DNA of 12,500 bases, from NCBI GenBank assembly GCA_015478945.1, contig JABUQX010113258.1:1-12500 (forward strand). The letters are read 5' to 3'. The DNA comes from Trachelipus rathkii. Taxonomy: Eukaryota; Arthropoda; Malacostraca; Isopoda; Trachelipodidae. Made by a program: the position numbers and the translations under genes. Positions 7,274-12,500 of the stretch are shown here, piece by piece; positions within the stretch are counted from its first letter, which is position 1, and every line of letters begins with the position of its first letter. The notes beneath the pieces were generated by a model. That model was not told the origin of the DNA, made no database searches, and worked only from the letters and a program-made list of their open reading frames with translations.

Positions 7274-7735
7274 GTGAATGGGTTAAAAATTACTGATGTG
7301 GTCAAACCCTTCGTCGGAGAAGGAGTCGGGGCTGCTGAAAGTTGAGATGGTCATAAGGTCTCAAAAGATCAAGAATGAGGAACTCATCTTACCAATACTG
7401 CTTGAATGGGAGGCTTTAGCAGTTTTCCTAGAGATGAGTGAGTAGGACAAAAACCACTCAGAGAAGATAAAGGAAAAACTGAGAAAAGTTTTTGGTGAAA
7501 ACCCGTTCATGGCCTTTTAGAAAAAATTGTGAAAAGTGGATGGGAGAGCCGATAGACGTTTATGTCACCGACATAAGAAGATTGGCAAGATGTGCGGGAT
7601 TGAGCGGCGAGGTAATCGTAAAGCGGGATCTAGTGAGCGGGTTGGCAGAGAACTTTGGAATTCGCGCAATACTGAATGTAGAAGAGTGCAAAATGGAGGA
7701 AATTCTATGAAGAGCGAGAGCAATCGCAACGTCAA
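7274..7735 (+). pseudogene. Gag-like protein, frameshifted
   Basis: Gag builds the cytoplasmic virus-like particle of LTR elements. Three phases carry it: VNGLKITDVVKPFVGEG (7274-7345), LLKVEMVIRSQKIKNEELIL and on to KIKEKLRKVFGENPF (7332 to about 7500, one TAG at 7443-7445), then WMGEPIDVYVTDIRRLAR to LNVEECKMEEIL (7492-7710). The opening V-x-P-F-x-G-E-G, the following W/L-L-x-K-V-E helix and the later Y-V-x-D-I-R-R-L-A segment fit the retrotransposon gag fold (PF03732-like, by eye). Two frameshifts and stops interrupt it. The sequence from 7711 to 7810 is glutamate/lysine/glycine-rich linker, leading into the zinc knuckles. Confidence 0.65.
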
Positions 7736-7810
7736 ATAAAATGGAGATCTTCGGCGGGAGCGAGGGCGAGGGGGTGGAGAAAAGGAAAAGAAAAGGAGAC
7801 CAAAGAAAGA

Positions 7811-7987
7811 AATGTTGAATGCTTCTCATGTGGAGAACCTCACTTCAGGAGAGAATACAGGATAGGTCGAACAACATATTTAACTTGCTTCAAATGTGTT
7901 GGAAAAGGACATTTCGCAAGGGAATGTAAACTTAGAACTTCGGGAAACGAATCCACTGCTGCTGCTGCGTCGGAATCACCCCTCTGA
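7811..7987 (+). pseudogene. Two CCHC zinc knuckles (nucleocapsid part of gag)
   Basis: Fifty-eight codons to TGA at 7985-7987. The second knuckle, CFKCVGKGHFAREC, has the exact C-x2-C-x4-H-x4-C spacing that binds zinc and packages retroelement RNA. The first, CFSCGEPHFRREY, has one residue fewer before the histidine and tyrosine in place of the last cysteine, so it is degenerate. An A-rich tail follows (ESTAAAASESPL). The protease frame starts at the same place in the -1 phase (7987), so gag and pro overlap as in many retroelements, but I see no clear slippery heptamer. The lesion could equally be decay. Confidence 0.85.
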
Positions 7988-8320
7988 TCTCATGGGCCGG
8001 CATTCCTCTGAAAAAAATAAAACTGAATGGTAAACGTGTGTTAGGTGCAGCAGATTCTGGCTGCACGAAGTCGATAGTTAGTAGCGATGTAGTAAGAGGA
8101 TATGGAAAAAGAGAGAACAAAGTTGCGTTTGAAGGAAGGAATGTTGAAAGTAATGGGAAATATGAGGTGTATATAAAGATTGATGGAGAAAGAAAGAAAT
8201 TTGAGGTCGTAGTGATAAAAAACCTAATGGCGAATGTGAAGATAATCCTGGGATTAAATTTCATCAGGGAGTTTGGGGAGTTTTCATCAACAAAGAGGGA
8301 GCCTTTTTCGGGAATTTGAG
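7987..8320 (+). pseudogene. Retroelement aspartic protease
   Basis: An open frame of about 110 codons with no ATG. GAADSGCTKSIVSSDVV holds the catalytic D-S-G triad of retropepsins (A-D-S-G, followed by the usual C-T/S). About 65 residues later IILGLNFI is the conserved I-L-G-x-x-F/L-I strand that closes the protease fold. The enzyme acts as a dimer to cut the Gag-Pol polyprotein. Length (about 95 residues from the triad region to the end) is normal. The frame itself is unbroken, the best preserved part of this element. It ends at TGA 8318-8320, and the RT linker continues in another phase. Confidence 0.8.
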
Positions 8321-8620
8321 AAAAAAATTTGGTGCCATCGATAAGGAAGGCGATAGTGAAAGGGAATTGAAAATTGATGACAGTGATTTTTCGGGAAAAT
8401 TCGACGGGAAGCATTGGACTGTGAAGTGGAAGTGGAAGGAGGTACAGCCTGCGCTAAAGAATATGGTTGACATGCATGGGAGGAAGATCAAAGGTGAAAG
8501 AAGAATGAAATTTGGAGAAAAATCGATAAGTTGATCGAGGAGGGAATTCTAGTGCCGTGGTGGGGGGAGTACAGAAAGAGGGAAGAATGAAAGACGTAAC
8601 TCCCTGGCTTAGAGTTATAT
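8316..8620 (+). pseudogene. N-terminal RT region of the LTR element
   Basis: From 8316 the frame reads GKFDGKHWTVKWKWKEVQPA, then LKN, a lysine-rich segment, and ends at TGA 8532-8534. In the next phase IDKLIEEGILVPWW follows (about 8521-8565), and VTP appears after another shift near 8600. The order W-x-V-x-W-x-W, P-x-L-K-N, E-E-G-I-L-V-P-W matches the segment just ahead of the first RT catalytic blocks. Nothing recognisable of motifs A to E follows, so the element is broken off here. The phase changes show it is dead. Confidence 0.6.
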
Positions 8621-8704
8621 ATTAAACTATCAGGAAATGTATTTGAAGCAATAAGAGGTTTGAACTATGAGGAAATATGCTATCATTGAGAAAAATAAGA
8701 TTAA

Positions 8705-8893
8705 AAAAAAGTAATAAACTATGTACAGGCAGGAGACGCTGAAAATTTCAAATTAAATAAAGATGAACTTGATAAGCTTGACAGTATCCCCGAAAGTTGG
8801 AGTTTTGAAGATTTTCAGAAAGAAATAAATCTAGCTCACCTAAAGAATCCTGAAGAAGAAAAAGAACTTTTATCACTGATAGGGATAAAGTAA
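8705..8893 (+). other. Unrecognised clean 62-codon frame
   Basis: A stop-free plus-strand frame from after TAA 8702-8704 to TAA 8891-8893. It reads VINYVQAGDAENFKLNKDEL, DKLDSIPESWSFEDFQKEIN, then LAHLKNPEEEKELLSLIGIK. There is no ATG. The A8 run before VINY could hide a frameshift or a splice site (no convincing polypyrimidine tract). The acidic, amphipathic, low-redundancy sequence looks like a genuine C-terminal protein end rather than chance. It lies 3' of the LTR fragment but in more AT-rich DNA, so it probably does not belong to it. Candidates are a terminal exon of a host gene or a gene of a virus-like element. I do not recognise the family. Confidence 0.35.
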
Positions 8894-8933
8894 TTAATTT
8901 ATGAAAAAAATAGATAAATTTTCACAAAAGAAA

Positions 8934-8939
8934 GGGGGT

Positions 8940-8987
<48 letters not shown>

Positions 8988-9000
8988 TTTTTTTGGGGGG
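8934..9000. repeat. Poly(G) tract with a T9 interruption
   Basis: G5-T-G, then 45 consecutive G residues from 8941 to 8985, then T9 and G6. This is exceptional in AT-rich DNA. It could form G-quadruplex structures, or be a sequencing or assembly artefact. Confidence 0.95.
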
Positions 9001-9061
9001 TGGTTTTAAATCATAAAAAACAAATAAAACCTTCTTATTCTCTATTCTTACCAAGACTTTC

Positions 9062-9148
9062 TTAATCGAGAAATTGTTCAAATGCTGATCGTTTTTTCCA
9101 AATATCTTCATCAAAAATCCAATGCTCATCTTTTATTTTCAATTTCAT
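9062..9148 (-). other. Short ATG-initiated frame beside the poly(G)
   Basis: A minus-strand ATG at 9146-9148 with purine at -3 starts a 28-codon frame, MKLKIKDEHWIFDEDIWKKR then SAFEQFLD, ending at TAA 9062-9064. Just downstream on the same strand CTTG-GTAAGA near 9050 resembles a splice donor, but it lies after the stop. Composition is protein-like. Unrecognised and possibly chance. Confidence 0.15.
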
Positions 9149-9202
9149 CTTGACATGTACCAGTTGAGTAAATTATTTCTTTCCTGTGGCAAAAAAAATG
9201 AA

Positions 9203-9292
9203 AATAATAATAATAATAATAATAATATAATAATAAAATAATAATAATAATAAAAAAATAATAAATAATAATAATAATATATAAAAGTGATA
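9203..9292. repeat. (AAT)n microsatellite, interrupted
   Basis: About 25 AAT-type units with A-rich and TATA interruptions, about 90 bases before the 3' end of LINE copy 2. The 9293-9384 stretch is AT-rich with no other feature. Confidence 0.9.
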
Positions 9293-9384
9293 TATCAGTA
9301 ATGATAATATAATAGTTTTTTTTTATATAATAAGGGAAAAAGATTATTCATAATCATAATGTTTAATTAAATAATAATATAATA

Positions 9385-10284
9385 TTTTTTCATCTACCTT
9401 TTCTCCCCAAGACAGGGGTAAGGTGCGTAACATCAATCAGAAAAGAAAAGTAATAGAAGAATATGACAGAAGTTTTGATAAAGAAAAAGACCCAGCCTTA
9501 CCGGCCCCAATTATGTACATAATTAGTAGAATCATATCAATAGTCAAAAATCCACCCTAGGCTTCCCGGGCCCGCGACGGATCCTCACTATGGTTAAATC
9601 GTCAAAGGGGTCTATACTGGCCAGGTGGGACATCAAACCAATACCCCCACAGCCCCCTCCATTTACTCTATTAATAACATCTTTCCTCTCCAGCTCTGCC
9701 AAAACTCAACATTCCCACCTTCAGACATTCGTTACGACTCCAAATCCACTTTTTTCGGCTAAAAAGGAACAGTCGGTTTCCCAACACAACTCGCCACTAT
9801 ACATCCCGCTTCCAATCCAACAATTCATCCTTTCCACACACCTAAACATCTCAGTTTTATATATTCAATTATTCTCTCATTTACCCTTTCTTCACACCAA
9901 ACAACTCTAAACACACTCATTCCTCATTTTAATCAATTCTTCTCTACACCTAGCACGCCCAAGATTGTCCATCTGAACATTGTACATTAGATCTATACAT
10001 CTTATCCAGACCATAGTCCCTCACTACTATCAATAACACAGGTAAACAACATACCCTCAATGTAAGACCCTAGCGCACGTCAAGACTTAGTCCTTACAGT
10101 TCACCAATGAATTTAAGCACCACACCCTCTGTCATCCACCAACTTTCTACTACCCTCTTCATCATCCGTTCCCTTCTCATCCAACATATACCCAAATATT
10201 TAAACTCAGACACTTGTTCCAGCTGCTCACGTCATCTAACAAACTTCACACCGAGGACTGTCCTCCTCACAACCATAACCTTAA
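9385..10284 (-). mobile_element. LINE family A, copy 2 (minus strand, 5'-truncated)
   Basis: It matches copy 1 from the 3' end (the CATCT-CCTTTT edge near 9390) to about 10284, where copy 1 continues for another 800 bases. Shared landmarks: AATATGACAGAAG (9458) versus AATATGACAAAAG (5388), the VDF-stop of the protein (about 9550), CATTCGTTTAC/CATTCGTTAC, GATTGTCCATCTGAACA, and CCAGACCATAGT. On the minus strand EFKYLG-equivalent codons lie near 10195-10210. The copy therefore keeps only the end of the palm/thumb, the C-terminal domain and the 3' UTR. It is full of small indels. Its 5' end abuts an ACT/AAT microsatellite. The plus-strand 106-residue frame at 9590-9910 is antisense. Confidence 0.8.
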
Positions 10285-10373
10285 CTACACTACTACTACT
10301 ACTACTAACCTGACTACTACTACTAATAAAATATAATAATAAAATAATATAAGATAATAATAATTTTTAAATA
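10285..10373. repeat. (ACT)n plus (AAT)n compound microsatellite
   Basis: ACT units from about 10285 to 10325 pass into AAT units to about 10363, immediately at the 5' truncation point of LINE copy 2. Confidence 0.9.
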
Positions 10374-10559
10374 TTCACTAAAATAAACATAGTCAAAATA
10401 TTTAAATTTCAACATAGGCTACTAAAAGTAACTTCAAATTCTTCTAAAAAATTCCTTAAAAAAGACAAAAAACATAAAAAATCCTTGTCCACTTTGTCAT
10501 TAAAAAAATCATTTCCACTTCTCAGAACGGGTGTCCTTAAGATTCCCAACAACTCTTAA
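10371..10559 (+). other. Lysine-rich open frame in the left inverted-repeat arm
   Basis: Sixty-two codons without a stop (after TAA 10368-10370, to TAA 10557-10559), no ATG. The core reads SNSSKKFLKKDKKHKKSL, then STLSLKKSFPLLRTGVLKI. It matters because the right arm, read on the other strand, gives a related peptide (NSSKKFLKIKQ). Function unknown; highly basic. It could be the remnant of a coding unit or simply a property of the A-rich repeat. Confidence 0.2.
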
Positions 10560-10600
10560 GAAGGGGCTTACAGCCTTCTCTGGAGCAAAAATTGCAACAA
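10425..10600. repeat. Left arm of a long imperfect inverted repeat
   Basis: It pairs with 10707-10888 in reverse complement. Anchor matches: AGTAACTTCAA (10427-10437) with its complement at 10878-10888; TTACAGCCTTC (10568-10578) with 10737-10747; TTGCAAC (10592-10598) with 10708-10714. The first two pairs have the same coordinate sum, so few net indels separate the arms. Confidence 0.8.
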
Positions 10601-10847
10601 ACAAGTCCTTTTGAAAAGGTTTAAGTCCTGGAAGAAAGGATTTTTGATAGAATTTTCTTTCTAACTTTGAAGTGAAAAAAGAATCTGAAAAGCGACCTCT
10701 GAGAGAAGTTGCAAAATTAACGCTTTGAACCTCCAGGAAGGCTGTAATCTCCTTCTTTAACGAGATTTTCAACTTAAGACATCCTCTGATATTGGATACG
10801 ATTTTTAACTGACGAAGTTTGGATGAAGGAGTTCTGTTTTTGTTTGT
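10509..10847 (-). other. 112-codon open frame across the inverted repeat
   Basis: The longest gap-free frame in this part: minus strand, open from after TAA 10848-10850 to TAA 10509-10511, no ATG (a TTG lies at 10772). It reads SLKKEITAFLEVQSVNFATS early and EKAVSPFLRVVGNLKDTRSE near the end. The N-terminal half is the sense reading of the right arm, the C-terminal part is the antisense of the left arm. This makes a true single gene unlikely, because one half would be coding by reverse-complement accident. I do not recognise it. No catalytic or binding motif is visible. Confidence 0.2.
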
Positions 10848-10888
10848 TTAATTTTAAGGAACTTTTTAGAAGAATTTTTGAAGTTACT
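10707..10888. repeat. Right arm of the long imperfect inverted repeat
   Basis: Reverse complement partner of 10425-10600, with a spacer of about 107 bases (10601-10706) that shows no clear self-complementarity. Between the anchors, blocks such as CTTAAG, TTAAAAAT and ATTCTTCTAAAAA also pair. Confidence 0.8.
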
Positions 10889-10933
10889 TAATATGTTTTC
10901 TATAAAAGAAATTGGCTTAATAATAATAATAAA

Positions 10934-11215
10934 TCAAACTACTGGCAAAGTTTCTTCCAACCATGAATTTGTGGGAAAGCTTTGACTTGTTTCTGACATC
11001 TTCGAACTTTCTAAAGTTCAATCCTTAATTTCAATCTCATTCTTAATATCCATAATAATCAACTCAAAATTTACTTTCTTAAAATATCTCAAAGAGACAA
11101 AACCTTTCCTGCTTGATAAAACAATTACAATGTTTATAATAATCTTCATTGAAAGGTCCTTAATTTTTTTTCTAAATGATGAAGATAAAATATAGCCTAT
11201 ACAAATGTATGTACA
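10934..11215 (-). pseudogene. Unrecognised minus-strand frame with one stop
   Basis: One minus-strand phase stays open from about 11215 to TGA 10934-10936 except for a single TGA at 11018-11020. It includes SFRKKIKDLSMKIIINIVIV, LSSRKGFVSLRYFKKVNFEL, IIMDIKNEIEIKD, then after the stop TLESSKMSETSQSFPTNSWL and EETLPVV. An ATG at M-K-I-I-I-N could start a 40-residue peptide. About 93 sense codons with one stop in AT-rich DNA is notable. It lies on the same strand as, and just upstream of, the open right arm of the inverted repeat (IKPISFIENILSNFKNSSKK), so both may come from one decayed gene or from one repeat family. Not recognised. Confidence 0.25.
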
Positions 11216-11365
11216 AATTAAATGGATTTGGAAGTTGTGTAATAAAGCGTTTATGGAGGGTATAGTTCTGATGGAGGAGAGCAGTAATAGTCACCCTTAT
11301 ATAATGGTAAGAGGATCAAGGCAATCTGTAGGACATTAAGGGAATAGTAATTGAGCTGTTGTTAG

Positions 11366-11577
11366 GGAAGAACATATGCTGGTATTTTGGTCGAAAAAGT
11401 GCATCGAGTGACTGAAGGACTGATTGGCGAAGAACAATGTGCGTTTAGGAGTGGTAGAGGATGTGTAGATCAGATCTTTACATTGAAACAAATGACTGAG
11501 ATAATGAGGGAGAAGAAGAATAAATTGTATTTAAGCTTTATGATAGGATTAATAGGGAAGCTCTATGGCATGTGTTA
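11366..11577 (+). pseudogene. RT fingers of LINE family A copy 3
   Basis: The frame opens after TAG 11363-11365 and reads YAGILVEKVHRVTEGLIGEE, QCAFRSGRGCVDQIFTLKQM, TEIMREKKNKLY, then LSFM. This is the RT fingers region that precedes motif A; F-R-x-G-R-G-C-x-D-Q is a strong LINE signature. Right after LSFM the catalytic aspartate of motif A should follow (F-M-D-L-x-K-A-Y-D-R), but the DNA jumps to YDRINREALW in another phase. The D and about seven residues are gone, apparently through a small deletion between AGCTT-like repeats. The nominal end, IGLIGKLYGMC, is out-of-phase reading. Confidence 0.85.
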
Positions 11578-11848
11578 GTGTTATATGGTGTTGGTGGTAG
11601 GCTTCTGAATGGAATTAAAAGTATGAATGAGGATAGTAAAGCGTGTGTAAGAATATCGAAAGTGAATGATTTAATATTCAATAAGCGAATAAGGCAGGGA
11701 TGTGTTATGTCTCCTTGGTTATTCAATTTGTATATGGATGGGGGTTATGAAAGAATTAGAGGTGGGGGTGGGTTTGAGAGGATTGGTAGAGAGATTTGAC
11801 AGGGTGTGTAAAAGGAGGGGTTTGAAAGTAAACATAGATAAGAGTTAG
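11530..11848 (+). pseudogene. RT palm of copy 3 with motif B, lacking motif C
   Basis: In the phase starting near 11530: YDRINREALW, LYGVGGRLLNGIKSMNEDSK, ACVRISK, then RQGCVMSPWLFNLYMD, a textbook RT motif B. Then VMKELEVGVGLRGL (in phase 11744-11848) passes directly into VERFDRVCKRRGLKVNIDKS and TAG 11846-11848. The block that should lie between them contains the YADD catalytic box, which copy 1 has at 6324-6335. It is absent here, so some tens of codons have been deleted in frame. The copy cannot encode an active polymerase. Confidence 0.85.
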
Positions 11849-11868
11849 ATAAACATAGATAACTTATG

Positions 11869-12015
11869 TTAGATGGTGAGCAGATGGAACAAGTGTCTGA
11901 GTTTAAATATTTAGGATATATGTTGGATGAAAAGGGAACAGATGATGCAGAGTGTAATAGGAAAGTTGGGAATGGCAGAAAGGTGGCTGGAGTAATAAAT
12001 CGTTGTGTGAGTTGA
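11869..12015 (+). pseudogene. RT thumb segment of LINE family A copy 3
   Basis: Forty-eight codons to TGA 12013-12015: LDGEQMEQVSEFKYLGYMLD, EKGTDDAECNRKVGNGRK, VAGVINRCVS. F-K-Y-L-G is the standard start of the LINE RT thumb, and the following C-N/S-R-K-V-x-x-G-R-x-V-A-G helix is family-typical. Copy 1 and copy 2 show the same block on the minus strand near 6120-6150 and 10195-10210. The preceding 20 bases (11849-11868) contain a duplicated ATAGAT-A-AACATAGATAA word from slippage. Confidence 0.8.
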
Positions 12016-12500
12016 AAGAAAACTAATCTTGTGTGCTAGGGTCTTAGCATCAGTGAGTGGATATGTGTTACCTGTTGGTCCTAAATTGCATAGTAATGAG
12101 ACTACTGGTCCTGAATAAGAGGTATGATTAAAAGTACAATGGTGCGCCGAGGACAATCTAGGGGCATGTTTAAAGGGTGTAGAAGAATTATAAATGAGGA
12201 ATGGAAACGTATTAGAGAGTTGTGTGGTGTGAAGAAAGGGATAAATGAGAGAATAAATGAGAGTACGTTGAATGGTTTGGTCATGTGGAAAGGATGGATG
12301 ATAGTCGGTTGGTTAAGTGGATGTATAGTGATGAGTGTGTTGGAAATCAACCAACTCGGAGACGACAGAAAAGTGGATTGAGTCAGTGAGATGAGATATG
12401 TTCAGGTGAGATATGCGAGTTTGGCAGAGCAAGATAGAAGGTCATACATGGAGTGAATGAGGGGTTCGCTGAGGGGTATGGTTAACTAGCCCAACTGGGC
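12016..12500 (+). pseudogene. C-terminal part of LINE family A copy 3
   Basis: The plus strand continues the family sequence with stops and phase changes. RIRELCGVKKGINERINES (about 12205-12262) leads to a G-H-V-E-R-M-like block disguised by a frameshift (GLVMWKGWMI), then ECVGNQPTRRRQKSGL-equivalent codons near 12330-12380, matching GECVGNRLAGRPKKSGL of copy 1. The end at GCCCAACTGGGC is the window edge, not the element end. The minus-strand frames at 11911-12156 and 12102-12350 are antisense readings of this part. Confidence 0.7.

Larger units (their letters stand above)
7250..8620 (+). mobile_element. LTR retrotransposon internal region (gag-protease-RT start)
   Basis: Gag, two zinc knuckles, an aspartic protease and the first part of an RT region occur in order on the plus strand, which is the gag-pol layout of an LTR retrotransposon. 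GC content and purine-rich codon use differ visibly from the AT-rich surroundings. I could not find LTRs, a tRNA primer-binding site or a polypurine tract. The left edge near 7250 and right edge near 8620 (after LIEEGILVPWW and a VTP remnant) are approximate. RT catalytic motifs, RNase H and integrase are missing, so the copy is truncated at 3'. Gypsy is the likely superfamily from the gag and protease style; BEL/Pao cannot be excluded. Confidence 0.75.
11222..12500 (+). mobile_element. LINE family A, copy 3 (plus strand, runs off the window)
   Basis: It aligns with the reverse complement of copy 1 from about GGAAGTTG-AATAAAG (11230) to the window edge at GCCCAACTGGGC, which corresponds to GCCCACTGGGCC at 5551-5562 in copy 1. 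Copy 1 suggests roughly 220 more bases to the 3' end outside the window. Copy 3 is therefore in inverted orientation to copies 1 and 2. RT fingers, part of the palm, the thumb and the start of the C-terminal domain are present. The 5' end is truncated near 11222. Confidence 0.85.

Noticed and set aside
7536..7739. Plus-strand 67-residue frame overlapping gag
   Set aside because: The alternative phase at 7492-7710 carries the gag-like sequence. This one is a shadow, although frameshifts make the phase switch locally ambiguous.
7560..8491. Minus-strand frames, including one of 160 residues
   Set aside because: They are antisense to the gag, zinc-knuckle and protease sequences. The F/S/P-rich composition comes from purine-rich sense codons.
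7067..8705. Search for LTRs flanking the gag-protease-RT fragment
   Set aside because: No direct repeat ending TG...CA, no primer-binding site and no polypurine tract could be seen on either side.
8934..9000. Telomere-like G/T array
   Set aside because: There is no repeating unit. It is one long G run with a single T9, unlike TTAGG-type telomeric repeats.
8899..9129. Minus-strand frame with a long polyproline run
   Set aside because: The prolines come from the G45 tract read on the other strand, which is not evidence of a protein.
9590..10313. Plus-strand frames of 106 and 68 residues
   Set aside because: They are antisense to LINE copy 2 and repeat the same Ser/Thr/Leu-rich pattern as the antisense of copy 1.
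11911..12350. Minus-strand frames of 81 and 82 residues
   Set aside because: They are antisense to the thumb and C-terminal part of LINE copy 3.
1..12500. tRNA, rRNA or other structured RNA genes
   Set aside because: I saw no A/B-box pairs with a cloverleaf-like fold and no rRNA-like conserved blocks. A covariance-model scan would be needed to exclude diverged ones.

Overview
The window looks like a gene-poor, repeat-dense stretch of an invertebrate nuclear genome. It is AT-rich, full of (AAT)n, (TA)n and homopolymer tracts, has no compact bacterial-style gene order, and carries at least four kinds of decayed retroelement plus a probable virus-like element relic. The three-copy LINE family here resembles, from memory, elements common in decapod crustacean assemblies, so a shrimp or crab relative is my best guess (inference). 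Almost every reading frame is broken by frameshifts or stops. Some of these may be assembly errors at homopolymers.

Region by region. 1-2935: AT-rich DNA whose minus strand holds a series of short coding-like frames broken by stops and frameshifts. The first (2-187) resembles the N-terminal part of a jelly-roll capsid-type protein of Maverick/Polinton-like elements; the others are unrecognised. 2989-3139: a TA microsatellite and a poly(T). 3215-3654 (+): a reverse transcriptase (RT) fragment with an FYTDD catalytic box, carrying a 15-bp minisatellite that seems to have grown out of its own LNPLS codons. 3795-4064 (-): an open exon-like frame with a good splice acceptor and a C2H2 finger that has lost both histidines. 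4235-5273 (-): the 3' half of a LINE with a broken RNase H domain, a cysteine-rich tail, a 3' UTR and a 14-base A tail.

5325-7010 (-), 9385-10284 (-) and 11222-12500 (+): three differently truncated copies of one LINE family. Copy 1 keeps YADD, copy 2 keeps only the 3' part, and copy 3 has lost motif A and motif C. 7250-8620 (+): an LTR-retrotransposon internal fragment (gag, zinc knuckles, protease, start of RT) without visible LTRs. 8705-8893 (+): an unrecognised, clean 62-codon frame next to a 45-base G run. 10425-10888: a long imperfect inverted repeat whose two arms encode related lysine-rich peptides, with more minus-strand open sequence at 10934-11215.

No intact gene is present. The parts do not form a working pathway. 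They record repeated insertion of retroelements next to AAT-type microsatellites, followed by decay. The items most worth following are the left-hand virus-like relic, the finger exon, the coding-derived minisatellite, the microsatellite bracketing of LINE copies, and the inverted duplication.
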